Source of the DNA: Mesorhizobium sp.
GTDB lineage: Bacteria > Pseudomonadota > Alphaproteobacteria > Rhizobiales > Rhizobiaceae
Assembly (NCBI RefSeq): GCF_017306545.1
Contig: NZ_JAFKID010000011.1
Location: forward strand, 1 to 64,000
Length of the DNA: 64,000 bases
Direction of reading: 5' to 3'
Shown piece by piece: positions 18,818-28,417 of this stretch (the stretch's first letter is position 1; every line of letters starts with the position of its first letter). The notes below the pieces were generated by a model. The model worked only from the letters and a program-made list of their open reading frames with translations. It was not told the DNA's origin and did not search any database. A program made the translations under genes and the position numbers.

Positions 18818-18968
18818 TTATATTTAAAGTTTTACGTATGCGGCCGAATGCATGTTTTCTTTACCCACCTGTGTCACTACGATACGCGGGGTCCATATCA
18901 GCCTCGGGCGCGGGGGCAAGAAACGACAATAACAGGTCCCGCGGCAGCCAGTACAGGGTAGCGAAGGC

Positions 18969-21900
18969 ATGGCGAAGAAAACCACGACAACCAAATCCCT
19001 CGACAGTGAAGTGGCAAAGGAACTCGAAGCCGCGCTGGACATCGACTTCGCGTCCGGCGCCGGCGATCTGGATATCGCCGCCTCGATGGAAGACCTCGAA
19101 GCGCAGATTTCGCAGGCTGCCGAGGAACTTTCGCGCGCCAGCCGCGCCGGGAAACCCGCTCCGGCGCCCGCCCCCGCCAGGCCGGCGGCCAACCAGCCTG
19201 CAAACCAGCCCAGGACCGAGGACCTTAGGCCAGCCGAGCCGCGCTCCAACGGCACCCAGCCCGCCGCCTTCGCGCCGGCCAACGACGATCGCCAGAAGGA
19301 CTACAAATCGCTCCTGCACGCGCTCAACCGCCGCGCCTCGAACACGATCTACTGGATCGTCGCGCTCGTTTCCGTGGTCTGGGTCGCCGGCGCCGCGGCG
19401 CTGGCGCATATGCTGTTCGGTCCCTCTATCTGGCAGATCCGCACGCTCGACCAGCTTCTCGCCCGGCCGGAGCTGATCGGCGTCGCCGTCGCGGCCGTTT
19501 TGCCGGTCGTGCTGTTCTGGGCTTTCGCCGCCATGGTGCGCCGCGCGCAGGACATGCGCATCGCCGCGCAATCCATGACCGAAGTGGCGTTCCGCCTCGC
19601 CGAGCCGGAAAATCTCGCGCAGGACCGCGTCATGATGATCGGCCAGGCGGTGCGCCGCGAAGTCGCGGCCATGGGCGAAGGCATCGAGCGCACGCTGGCG
19701 CGCGCCGTCGAACTGGAAACCCTCGTCCACAGCGAAGTGAGCCAGATCGAGCGCTCCTATTCCGAGAACGAAGCCCGTATCCGCCAGCTCGTCGACGGGC
19801 TGGGCAGCGAGCGCGAAGCGGTCGTCAACCACGCCGAGCGCGTGCGCGCCTCCATCGCCGGCGCGCACGAGACGTTGCGCGAGGAGATCGGCGCCGCCTC
19901 CGATCGCATCCGCGACTCCATCGCCGGCGCCTCGACGAACCTGTCGATGACGATCACCAATTCCGGTGACACGCTGATCGATCGCATCAACGAAAGCTCG
20001 ATGTCGATCTTCGACACGGTCGAGACGCGGCTGGATTCCATCACCGACCGCCTGTCCACCTCGGGCGAAGCCTTCGCCAGCCTGCTCGACACGCGCATCG
20101 CCAAGCTGACGGACACCACCGACGGCCTGACGCGCTCGCTGACGGACCTGCTGGACGACCGCACCTCCGGCATGGTTTCCTTGCTGGGCGGCGCGGCGCG
20201 CAACCTCAGCGCCGAGTTCGAGGCGAGCCTCGACGGCATCGAGCGCACGCTGGCCGAGCGCGGCCAGGCGCTCATCAGCGAGTTCCAGACGCGCGCCGAG
20301 GCGCTCGACACCGGCACCCAGAAGCTTAACGCGGCGCTGGAGGCCCGTGCCCGCCAGATCAACGAGACGCTGGTCGATCGCGCCCGCGAGATCAACGACG
20401 CCTTCAGTTCCAACCAGCAGACCCTGCTGGCGATGATTGACGAGGGCAAGACGCGCATCGGCGCCGACATGGCCGATATCGTCACCTCGACCTCGGCCAT
20501 GCTGGAAGCGCGCGCCGACGATTTCGCCGGCCGCATGGAGGCCGCGCGCCACACCGTCTCGCGCTCCTTCGATGCCGATATCCTTCGGCTCGCCGAAGCC
20601 CGCGCCGGCATCGAGGAAGCCGTCGACAACCACAGCCGCAAGCTGGCCGAAAGCAGCGAACGCATGGCGGCCGCCATGCACACCGATCTTGCCAAATTCG
20701 CCGACGGCCGCGCCGAGATCGACGCCGCCGTCACCGGGCAGGTGCAGAAACTCGCCGAAGGCCGCAGCCTGATCGCTCGTGCGCTCGAAGAGGACCTGCG
20801 CAAGATCAACGAGGCGCGCGCGGCTATGGACGCCTCGCTCGGCAGCCATCTGGAGCGGCTGGAAGAAGGCCGTGGCCGGCTTGCCGATGCCTTGAACCAG
20901 GATGCCGACAAGCTGACGCAAGCCCGCACGATCATTGATGAAATGGTTTCCGGTCATGTCGGCAAACTGGCCGAGGGGAGGACCATTCTGGCGCGCGCGC
21001 TGGATGCCGACCTCGCCAAACTGGCGGAAAGCCGCGCCGGCATCGACGGCCTCGTCGCCGGTCAGGTCGAGAAGATCGCCGAAGGCCGCGCCGTGCTGGC
21101 GCGGGCGCTGGACGCCGACATCGAGCGGCTCAAGGGGCTGATGGAAAGCCATTCGGTCCAACTGGCCGAGGATCGCGATCAGCTTGGCCGCGCGCTGGAA
21201 AGCGACCTTTCCGGCATCAGGGCGCTGGTCGACGGCCACGCCGACAAGCTCGCCGAAGAACGCGGCCTGCTGTCGCGGACGCTGGAATCCGACCTCGCCA
21301 AGCTGGCCGAGAGCCGCTCCAGCATCGACGGGCTGGTCGCCGGCCAGGTCGAGAAGCTGGCCGAGGGCCGCGATATCCTCAAGCGCGCGCTGGAATCGGA
21401 CCTCAACACCATCCGCGGCGTCGTCGGCGACCAGTCGCGGAAGCTGGCGGAAGACCGGGCGCAGTTCGCGAAAGTGTTGGAAGGAGACCTGCAAAACGTG
21501 AACGATATCGTTCATGGCCATATGGAGAGGCTGGCCGCCGAGCGCTCGACGCTGTCGAGAGCCCTGGAAGACGATCTCGCCAAACTGGCCGAAAGCCGCT
21601 CCAGCATCGACGGGCTGGTCGCCGGCCAGGTCGAGAAGCTGGCCGAGGGCCGCGATATCCTCAAGCGTGCGCTGGAGAACGACCTCAACGCCATCCGCGG
21701 CGTCGTCGACGAGCATTCGCAGAAGATCGCCGACGACCGCGCGAAATTCGCCGGCACGCTCGACGACGACCTGCGAAACGTCACCAGGGCGGCCGAAGAC
21801 CACAAGGCGCGCGTCGCGGCGGAGCGTTCCACGCTGTCGCAGGCGCTGGAAGCAGACTTCAAGAACGTCGACGGGCTCGTGCAGGAACATATGGACCGGC

Positions 21901-24900
21901 TCGCGGTCGGGCGCGCGGCGCTGTCGAAAGCGATGGAGGACGATCTCGCCAAGCTGGCCGAAAGCCGCTCCGGCATCGACGGGCTGGTCGCCGGCCAGGT
22001 CGAGAAGCTGGCCGAAGGCCGCGATATCCTCAAGCGGGCGCTGGAGAACGACCTCAACACCATCACCGGCGTGATGGGCGAGCAGGCGCAACGGCTCGTG
22101 GATGAGCGGGCGAAGTTCGCCGGCAGCCTCGACGACGACCTGCGCAGCGTCAACGAACTGGTGAACAGTCACAGCGACCGGCTGGCGGCCGACCGCTCCA
22201 CCCTGTCGAGGGCACTGGAAGAGGATCTCGCCAAACTGGCCGAAAGCCGTGCCGGCATCGACGGGCTGGTCGCCGGTCAGGTCGAGAAACTGGCCGAGGG
22301 CCGCGACATTCTCAAGCGCGCGCTGGAAGAAGACCTCGCCAAGCTGGCCGAAAGCCGTGCCGGCATCGACGGGCTGGTCGCCGGCCAGGTCGAGAAACTG
22401 GCCGAGGGCCGCGATATCCTCAAGCGCGCGCTCGAAGAAGATCTTGCCAAGCTGGCCGAGGGCCGTTCCAGCATCGACGGATTGGTCGCCGGCCAGGTCG
22501 AGAAGCTGGCCGAGGGTCGCGATATCCTCCGGCGTGCGCTGGAGGCCGATCTTGCCAAGATCGCCGAAAGCCGCGGCGGCATCGACGAAGTGATTGCCGG
22601 GCATGTCGGCAAGCTCGCCGACGGCCGCGCCATGCTGACCCAGGCGCTCGACGAGGACCTCGGCAAGCTGGCGGCGGTGCGTAGCGAGATCGACGGCGCC
22701 GTTTCCGGCCACATAGACCGGATCGCAGCCGGCAGCAGCCGCATTTCCGATGCCATCGGCGCCGATATCGCGAAGATGGAGGAAGCCTTCGACCGCCAGA
22801 CCGGCATCATCGAAGAGCGCGCCGGCACCATGCAGCGCGCGCTGTCCTCGGGCGTCGACAACATCCGCAGCGTGCTGGAAAACAGCGCCGTGTTCGTCGC
22901 CGGTGCCCTGCGCGAGAAGGTCATGGAAGTGACCAGCGCCCTGCACGAGCAGGCCGGCATCGCCTTCAGCGACGCCGACCGCAAAATAGCCGAGCGCGCC
23001 GAGCAGACCTCGGCCGCCCTGCTCGCCCGCGCCGAAGACATCGCCCGCACCTTCGAAGAGGCGGACGGCCGCATGGCGGCGCGTGCCCAGGATACGTCGA
23101 GCACGCTGCTCGCCCACGGCGAGGAGACGGCGGCGCAGCTTGCCGCCCGCGCCGAGGCGATCGCCGCGACCTTCGACAGCGCCGACCAGAAGCTGGTGGC
23201 GCGGGCCGTCGAGACGGCGCAGTCGCTGGCCTCCCGCGCCGGCGACATCCTGCGCAACTTCGAGGACGCCGACCAGAAGCTCGCCCGCCGCATCGGCGAA
23301 TCGGCCGAGGCATTGGCCACACGTGCGACCGATCTCGGCCGCATCTTCGACGGTGCCGACGAGCAGCTTGCCCAGCGCATCGCCGAGGGCTCGCAGGCGC
23401 TTTCGGCGCGCGTCGCCGAAATCGGCCATGTCTTCGACGATGCCGACGGCAGGCTCGCCTCGCGCATCGCCGAAACGGCGTCGAGCATCGGCCAGCAGGC
23501 CGACCACATCGTCGGCGCCTTCTCGGAAACCGAGCAGCGCGTCGCCGAGCGTGTGCGCGAAACCGGCGCGCAGCTTGCCGCACATGCCCGCGAGATCGAG
23601 CAGACGCTGGCCGGTGCGGACGAACGGCTCGCCGCGAGCGCGCAGACGACCGCCGCCCGCGTCGAAGAGCATGTCTCCAGCGCCGAGGGCCGGTTGGCCC
23701 GCTCGGCCGAGGCCATGGGCCGGAAACTCGGCGAACAGATCGCCGAAGCCGAGGGCCAGCTCGTGTCGCGCGCCAACGTCATCGCCGAAACGTTCACGGC
23801 GGTCGGCCAGCATATCGGCCAAAGCACCAACGACGCAGCACGCAGCATCGGCGCCAACACGCGCGAACTGAACTCCATGCTGGCCTCGCGCTCGGCCGAA
23901 CTGTCGAAAATCCTCGACGAGACGGCGCGGCCGCTGGTCGAGCGCTTTGCGGCAGGGGGGTCCGAGTTGCAGCGTTCCATGGAGGAAGCGACCGAGCAGG
24001 CGACCGAGAAGCTGCGGCGCGAGAATGCGACGCTGGTCGACGCCATCGCCGCCCGCACCGCCGAGACTCTTTCGGCGGTCGACGGCGCGCGCTCGACGCT
24101 GGCCGACAACGTGTCCGACCTGATCGGCCGCATGACGGCTTCTTCCAGCCAGCTCGGCCAGTTGATCGAGAAGGCCGCGGCCAATCTCGGCCAGGTGGAG
24201 AGCCAGCTTACCGGTTCGACGCAGAGCTTCGCCGCCACCACGGAAAAGGCCGCACAAACCTTTGCCAGCTCGGCGCGCCTGGTCGATTCCAACACGACGC
24301 GGCTCACCGAACTGTCCTCGGCGACCCTGCGTGAAGTAGCGTCCATCGCCACGCGCTTCGACGAGCACAGCCGGCTCCTTGCCAGCGCCTCCGACCTGCT
24401 TTCCTCCGCGCAGAGCAATCTGGAGCACACGCTGGAGCGGCAGTCCTCGCTGGAGGACCTCGCCGTCGGCCTGGTGAAGAAGTCGGAAGACCTCGAAAAG
24501 GTCATGCGCTCCTTCGAAGGGCTGGTCGGCCAGACCTTGCAGAACGCCGAAGGCAAGACGCTGGAATCCGCCGACAAGATCCGCGCCGCCATCGGCGAGG
24601 CGATCGAATCGGCGACGCAGCGCTTCGCCAGCGCCACCGAGGAGATGCGTCACACCGCCAAGTCCATCAAGAGCGAGTTGGACCTCACCCGCGCCGAACT
24701 GCGCAAGGGCGTCATCGAGATGCCGGAAGAGGCCAAGGAATCGACCACGGCCATCCGCCGTGCCGTTTCCGAGCAGATCAACGCGCTGAAGGAACTGTCG
24801 GAGATCGTCGCCAAGTCCGGCCGCACCGTCGACGTCTCGGAACCGCGCGCCCAGCGCCCTGCTCCGCAGACGCTGCGCGGCGCCGCCGAGGCACAGCGCC

Positions 24901-25469
24901 GAGCGCCGGCGGCTCCTGCTCAACCGGCGCGGCCCGCTCCGCAGGCTCCGACCGGCGGCGCTGATCTGCGCGGCACGCTCGAACTCGAACGGCCGACCGA
25001 GGCGGCACGCCCCCCGCAGGGCGGCTGGGTGCGCGATCTCCTGACCGGCGCCTCGCAGGAGGCCCGCCCCGCCGCGCCGCGCCAGGAAGCGCCACGCCCG
25101 GCGCCGACCCAACGTTCGCCGCTGCATGTGGTCGAATCGCTGAACTCGCTGTCGGTGGACATTGCCCGCGCCATCGACCACGAGGCCTCGATCGAGCTGT
25201 GGAACCGCTACCGCAAGGGCGAGCGCGACGTCTTCACCCGCCGGCTCTACACGCTGAAGGGCCAGCAGACCTTTGACGAGATTCGCCGCAAGTACCAGTC
25301 GGAGGCGGAGTTCCGCACCGCCGTGGACCGCTATTGCGACGACTTCGAGAAGCTGTTGAAGGACGTCTCGCGCAACGACCGCGACAATATGATGACGCAG
25401 ACCTACCTCACCTCGGACACCGGCAAGGTCTACACCATGCTGGCTCACGCCTCGGGCCGGCTGCGGTAA
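18969..25469 (+). CDS. Growth Pole Ring (GPR/RgsE)-type giant coiled-coil polarity protein
   Basis: This 2166-residue protein matches in size and design the apolipoprotein-like GPR of Agrobacterium (about 2100 residues) and RgsE of Sinorhizobium, which form a ring at the growing pole. In order: a charged N-terminus with an Ala/Pro-rich linker (60-105), two membrane helices (about 126-150 and 167-190), a very long Ala/Glu/Leu/Arg coiled-coil region, near-identical repeats built on LAESRxxIDGLVAGQVEKLAEG (about residues 680-1230), then AxxRAxxIAxxF repeats (1330-1550), a Pro/Ala-rich segment near 1960-2050, and a folded C-terminus with a conserved YRKGERDVFTRRLYTLKGQ. It should tether growth-pole factors to the inner membrane. 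It is followed by a strong terminator and is monocistronic. Confidence 0.85.
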   Translation: MAKKTTTTKSLDSEVAKELEAALDIDFASGAGDLDIAASMEDLEAQISQAAEELSRASRAGKPAPAPAPARPAANQPANQPRTEDLRPAEPRSNGTQPAAFAPANDDRQKDYKSLLHALNRRASNTIYWIVALVSVVWVAGAAALAHMLFGPSIWQIRTLDQLLARPELIGVAVAAVLPVVLFWAFAAMVRRAQDMRIAAQSMTEVAFRLAEPENLAQDRVMMIGQAVRREVAAMGEGIERTLARAVELETLVHSEVSQIERSYSENEARIRQLVDGLGSEREAVVNHAERVRASIAGAHETLREEIGAASDRIRDSIAGASTNLSMTITNSGDTLIDRINESSMSIFDTVETRLDSITDRLSTSGEAFASLLDTRIAKLTDTTDGLTRSLTDLLDDRTSGMVSLLGGAARNLSAEFEASLDGIERTLAERGQALISEFQTRAEALDTGTQKLNAALEARARQINETLVDRAREINDAFSSNQQTLLAMIDEGKTRIGADMADIVTSTSAMLEARADDFAGRMEAARHTVSRSFDADILRLAEARAGIEEAVDNHSRKLAESSERMAAAMHTDLAKFADGRAEIDAAVTGQVQKLAEGRSLIARALEEDLRKINEARAAMDASLGSHLERLEEGRGRLADALNQDADKLTQARTIIDEMVSGHVGKLAEGRTILARALDADLAKLAESRAGIDGLVAGQVEKIAEGRAVLARALDADIERLKGLMESHSVQLAEDRDQLGRALESDLSGIRALVDGHADKLAEERGLLSRTLESDLAKLAESRSSIDGLVAGQVEKLAEGRDILKRALESDLNTIRGVVGDQSRKLAEDRAQFAKVLEGDLQNVNDIVHGHMERLAAERSTLSRALEDDLAKLAESRSSIDGLVAGQVEKLAEGRDILKRALENDLNAIRGVVDEHSQKIADDRAKFAGTLDDDLRNVTRAAEDHKARVAAERSTLSQALEADFKNVDGLVQEHMDRLAVGRAALSKAMEDDLAKLAESRSGIDGLVAGQVEKLAEGRDILKRALENDLNTITGVMGEQAQRLVDERAKFAGSLDDDLRSVNELVNSHSDRLAADRSTLSRALEEDLAKLAESRAGIDGLVAGQVEKLAEGRDILKRALEEDLAKLAESRAGIDGLVAGQVEKLAEGRDILKRALEEDLAKLAEGRSSIDGLVAGQVEKLAEGRDILRRALEADLAKIAESRGGIDEVIAGHVGKLADGRAMLTQALDEDLGKLAAVRSEIDGAVSGHIDRIAAGSSRISDAIGADIAKMEEAFDRQTGIIEERAGTMQRALSSGVDNIRSVLENSAVFVAGALREKVMEVTSALHEQAGIAFSDADRKIAERAEQTSAALLARAEDIARTFEEADGRMAARAQDTSSTLLAHGEETAAQLAARAEAIAATFDSADQKLVARAVETAQSLASRAGDILRNFEDADQKLARRIGESAEALATRATDLGRIFDGADEQLAQRIAEGSQALSARVAEIGHVFDDADGRLASRIAETASSIGQQADHIVGAFSETEQRVAERVRETGAQLAAHAREIEQTLAGADERLAASAQTTAARVEEHVSSAEGRLARSAEAMGRKLGEQIAEAEGQLVSRANVIAETFTAVGQHIGQSTNDAARSIGANTRELNSMLASRSAELSKILDETARPLVERFAAGGSELQRSMEEATEQATEKLRRENATLVDAIAARTAETLSAVDGARSTLADNVSDLIGRMTASSSQLGQLIEKAAANLGQVESQLTGSTQSFAATTEKAAQTFASSARLVDSNTTRLTELSSATLREVASIATRFDEHSRLLASASDLLSSAQSNLEHTLERQSSLEDLAVGLVKKSEDLEKVMRSFEGLVGQTLQNAEGKTLESADKIRAAIGEAIESATQRFASATEEMRHTAKSIKSELDLTRAELRKGVIEMPEEAKESTTAIRRAVSEQINALKELSEIVAKSGRTVDVSEPRAQRPAPQTLRGAAEAQRRAPAAPAQPARPAPQAPTGGADLRGTLELERPTEAARPPQGGWVRDLLTGASQEARPAAPRQEAPRPAPTQRSPLHVVESLNSLSVDIARAIDHEASIELWNRYRKGERDVFTRRLYTLKGQQTFDEIRRKYQSEAEFRTAVDRYCDDFEKLLKDVSRNDRDNMMTQTYLTSDTGKVYTMLAHASGRLR
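22224..22547 (+). repeat. three tandem 108-bp units inside the GPR gene (plus dispersed copies)
   Basis: Units begin at 22224, 22332 and 22440, exactly 108 bp (36 codons) apart, and are nearly identical in DNA; a diverged fourth starts at 22548. The same core also starts at 21009, 21291, 21573 and 21942, mostly 282 bp (94 codons) apart. The protein core is LAKLAESR, then IDGLVAGQVEKLAEGRDIL. Such DNA identity within one gene suggests recent duplication or gene conversion. Confidence 0.95.
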
Positions 25470-25491
25470 GCGCCTGCGAACGGCAGACAGC

Positions 25492-25520
25492 AAAAAGGCG
25501 GGAGAAGCTCCCGCCTTTTT
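25492..25520. terminator. bidirectional intrinsic terminator after GPR gene
   Basis: AAAAAGGCGGGAG (25492-25504) pairs perfectly with CTCCCGCCTTTTT (25508-25520) around a 3-nt loop. It has U-runs on both strands and lies between the convergent GPR gene and the Mla-operon lipoprotein gene. Confidence 0.93.
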
Positions 25521-25541
25521 CTTGCCGTTACACCGGGCCGG

Positions 25542-26138
25542 TCAGATCACCGAATCGGTCCAACTCACGATGTCGGTGGCGGCCTGGCCGAAGGCGGCGT
25601 TGAGCGCATCGACATAGGCTTTGTTGCCGCTGCCGGAAACGGGCGCGCTGGCGTGGAACTCCCTGGCCGCGCGGACCTCGCCGTTGCGGTCGTTGAGCAG
25701 GCGCACGAACAGGTCCACCTCGGCGACCCCGCCTCGGTCGGCGCGGATGCCGAAGGCGCGAACCTCGCTGATGACCTGATAATCGATCGCCAGCCCCTCG
25801 CCCGGCTTGCCGACGCCGGCGAAAGCGCCCGCGTTCTGGAAGGTCTGGGCGAGCCGCGCCTGCACGATCACCGGCAGGCGGTCGGCCCACTGGGCGCCCT
25901 TGAGATATTCGATGGAATGCGAGCCGGTCCTGATGACGATGTTCTGGCTGTCGAGCGCCTTCAGCGCCGCCGGTTCGGCGATCAGGATCTGGCGACGGCC
26001 GTGGGCGCGGGCGGAGAGCGACGCCGCCGAAAGGTCGAACGTGTCGAGCGGCGGCGGCCCGCCGCCGGGCAGCGCGGCACAGCCGGACAGGCAAAGGACA
26101 AGCGCGACGGCGCCGTTTCGAAAAGCCTTGGACTTCAC
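25542..26138 (-). CDS. ABC-type transport auxiliary lipoprotein (PqiC/LPP20-like, PF03886 type)
   Basis: The start is taken as GTG at 26136-26138 (VKSKAFRN), which has GGGGA at good spacing. The 198-residue product has a signal peptide ending in the lipobox LSGC, so it is lipid-anchored. The mature domain, with YLKGAQWADRLPVIVQARLAQ described in two parts (SIEYLKGAQWADRLP and VIVQARLAQTFQ), is typical of auxiliary lipoproteins of MCE transporters. It is the last gene of the mlaE-mlaF-mlaD operon and probably links the MCE protein to the outer membrane or periplasm. Confidence 0.85.
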   Translation of the reverse strand: MKSKAFRNGAVALVLCLSGCAALPGGGPPPLDTFDLSAASLSARAHGRRQILIAEPAALKALDSQNIVIRTGSHSIEYLKGAQWADRLPVIVQARLAQTFQNAGAFAGVGKPGEGLAIDYQVISEVRAFGIRADRGGVAEVDLFVRLLNDRNGEVRAAREFHASAPVSGSGNKAYVDALNAAFGQAATDIVSWTDSVI

Positions 26139-26217
26139 GCGCGATCCCCGTTGCCGCAAGTCTCCTGCCGGCCCCTCATCCGGCGGTCCGTTTTCTTGGC
26201 CGTAGCGCGAAGCAAAG

Positions 26218-27591
26218 TCAACGCCGCGCCCTGCCGTCGTACTGGCGCACCTCGCCGTCGCCGCCGGACAGGATGCGCTGCGGATTGCGTTGCAGGTCCG
26301 TCACCGCCTGCTCGATGCGGTTGACCGAACGGCGGCTGTCCTGCACCAGCGCATTGATGTTGTTCAGGCCTTCACCGGAGAAGCGCGACAGGTTGTCGGT
26401 GATGGTGCCCAGACGGGAATTGAGCGTGTCGGCCACCTGCTTGAACGATTTCAGCGTGGCGCGCGCGTCCGCCATCACGCCGTTGGCCTCGCCGGAGCCG
26501 AGCAGGGTGTCCACCTTGGCCAAAATGCCATCGACGCGCACCGAAGCGTTGTTCAGCCGCTCGGCAAGCTGGTGCGCGTCCTTGATGGTCTGGTCGATGT
26601 CGTCGGCGCGGTCGGCGAACTTGTGCGTCACCTGCGCGATGTCGGAAGCCGCCTTGTCGGCGTTCTCGCTGGCCTTTGCGATATTCGCCAGCGCCTGCTT
26701 CACGTCGTTGGGATCGATGCCGTCCAGCACCTTGTCGACCTTCGCCAGCGTATCTTGCGTCTTGCCGGCAAAGGTGTTGATCGAGCCGACGGCCGTGTTG
26801 ACGTTGCCGATCACCTCGTCGAAGCGGTCGCTGGTCGCCTTCAGGTTCTTCGTCGTGCCGTCGATGTTGGCAACGATCTCGCGCACCTTGTCGCGGTCGA
26901 CGGAATTCAGCAGGTCCTGGGCTGCCGTCAGCGTGCCGTCGAGCTTGCCCGACACGCCCTGCAACGTCTGCGAGAGCGAACTGACGCTGGCCAGGAACTT
27001 GTCGACGCCGTCCGAGTTGCGCGCCAGCGCGTCGGAGAATTTCTGCGCGTTCTGGACGATCTGCGTGAGCGGTCCGCGCACGTCGCGGGTGAAACCCTCC
27101 AGGTCGGACAGAACCTTGTCGGCGCGGGTGAAAATATCCTGCGCGGTCTGCAACAGGTTGGTGACGGCCGACGGATTGGCGACGATCTCGGCCACCTTGC
27201 CTTCCGCCTCGGCCTGGTCGAGCAGCTTCGGTTCCTTCGGGTCGGCGCCTTTCAGCTCGATATTCGCCTGACCGGTCAGGCCGGCCAACCCGATATCGGC
27301 CTGCGTCGACTTGGTGATCGGCGTCATGCGGTCGACCTCGGTGTCGGCGATGGCGACGGTCGGATTGTCGACGTCGATATAGACGCGCCGCACGTCGCCC
27401 ACCTTGACGCCGTTGAACAGCACGAAGCTGCCGCGTCCCAACCCGGAAGCGGAGCCCGGAATGCGCACGCGCAGCATCGTCGTCTCGCCCCTGTCGCCGA
27501 TCGCCGCCGTCCAGTAGACGAAAGCGAACGCCGCCAGGATCGCCGCCAGCGTGAAAATGCCGACAATGACGTAGTTGGCCCTGGTTTCCAT
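26218..27591 (-). CDS. MlaD-family (MCE domain) protein
   Basis: The 457-residue product has one N-terminal membrane helix (about 7-30) and one MCE domain (about 38-120, with GLGRGSFVLFNGVKVGDV and GLTGQANIELKG), then a long helical tail rich in Asp, Lys and Val and ending near GGDGEVRQYDG. MCE proteins form hexameric rings that carry phospholipids across the periplasm; the long helical tail should form a tube. It lies 12 bp after mlaF, and the operon order mlaE-mlaF-mlaD-lipoprotein is standard for the order. Confidence 0.92.
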   Translation of the reverse strand: METRANYVIVGIFTLAAILAAFAFVYWTAAIGDRGETTMLRVRIPGSASGLGRGSFVLFNGVKVGDVRRVYIDVDNPTVAIADTEVDRMTPITKSTQADIGLAGLTGQANIELKGADPKEPKLLDQAEAEGKVAEIVANPSAVTNLLQTAQDIFTRADKVLSDLEGFTRDVRGPLTQIVQNAQKFSDALARNSDGVDKFLASVSSLSQTLQGVSGKLDGTLTAAQDLLNSVDRDKVREIVANIDGTTKNLKATSDRFDEVIGNVNTAVGSINTFAGKTQDTLAKVDKVLDGIDPNDVKQALANIAKASENADKAASDIAQVTHKFADRADDIDQTIKDAHQLAERLNNASVRVDGILAKVDTLLGSGEANGVMADARATLKSFKQVADTLNSRLGTITDNLSRFSGEGLNNINALVQDSRRSVNRIEQAVTDLQRNPQRILSGGDGEVRQYDGRARR

Positions 27592-27603
27592 CGCCTCTAA
27601 CTT

Positions 27604-28416
27604 CTATGCGCGGGCGGCAAGATCAAGCTGCCGCGCGCGTTTTCCGCGGAAATACGACTTTACCCACGGCTCCTCGCTCTTCAGCATGTCCTCGATCGTG
27701 CCCTCCACCAGCACCCGCTTGTCGCCGAGCACGGCGACGCGGTCGCAGGCGGTGAACAGCGAATCGAGATCGTGCGTGACCATGTAGACGGTCAGATCCA
27801 TCGTGTCGCGCAGCTTGACCACAAGCTCGTCGAACTCCGCCGCGCTGATCGGGTCGAGGCCCGACGTCGGCTCGTCGAGGAAAACGAGATCGGGGTCGAG
27901 TGCCAGCGCCCGCGCCAGCGCCGCGCGCTTGATCATGCCGCCGGAAAGCTCGGACGGGAATTTTCGCGCGGCGTCCGGCGGCAGGCCGACCAGTTCGATC
28001 TTGAGCAGCGCCAGTTCATCCATCAAGGCTTTCGGCAGGTCGAGATATTCGCGCATCGGCACCTGCACGTTCTCCAGCACCGTCAGCGCCGAAAACAGCG
28101 CGCCGTGCTGGAACAGCACGCCCATGCGCATGTCGATTCTCAGCCTTTCGAGGTCGTCGGCCTTGTCCACGTCGATGCCGAACAATTCGATCATGCCGGA
28201 CTGCTTCGCGTTGAGGCCGAGAATGGTGCGCAAAAGCACCGACTTGCCGGCGCCGGAGGCGCCGACGAAACCGAGAATCTCGCCGCGCCGGATATCCAGG
28301 GACAGCTTGCCGAGGATCACCTTGTCGCCGAAGGCGACGGTGATGTCGCGCACCGACAGGACGACGTCGTCTGCATCCATGCCGTTGAGGCGTTCGGTTT
28401 CCTGTGCGCCAGCCAT
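27604..28416 (-). CDS. MlaF-type ABC transporter ATP-binding protein
   Basis: The 270-residue product has Walker A GASGAGKS (about 49-56), a Q-loop in GVLFQHGALFS, the variant signature LSGGMIKR, Walker B LVFLDEPTSGLD and a switch His in VTHDLDS. The LSGGM form and the length fit MlaF. The ATG at 28414-28416 lies one base after the mlaE stop, so translation is coupled. It powers phospholipid transport with MlaE and MlaD. Confidence 0.93.
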   Translation of the reverse strand: MAGAQETERLNGMDADDVVLSVRDITVAFGDKVILGKLSLDIRRGEILGFVGASGAGKSVLLRTILGLNAKQSGMIELFGIDVDKADDLERLRIDMRMGVLFQHGALFSALTVLENVQVPMREYLDLPKALMDELALLKIELVGLPPDAARKFPSELSGGMIKRAALARALALDPDLVFLDEPTSGLDPISAAEFDELVVKLRDTMDLTVYMVTHDLDSLFTACDRVAVLGDKRVLVEGTIEDMLKSEEPWVKSYFRGKRARQLDLAARA

Positions 28417-28417
28417 A

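Noticed and set aside
18812-18827. Full CtrA box in the GPR promoter
   Set aside because: The two TTAA half-sites are eight rather than seven bases apart, so it is kept only as a possible variant.
18861-25493. An antisense reading frame of about 2200 codons fully overlapping the GPR gene
   Set aside because: It mirrors codon periodicity of the Ala/Glu/Leu-rich repeats in GC-rich DNA. The sense frame has the membrane helices, coiled-coil pattern and family match; the antisense has none.
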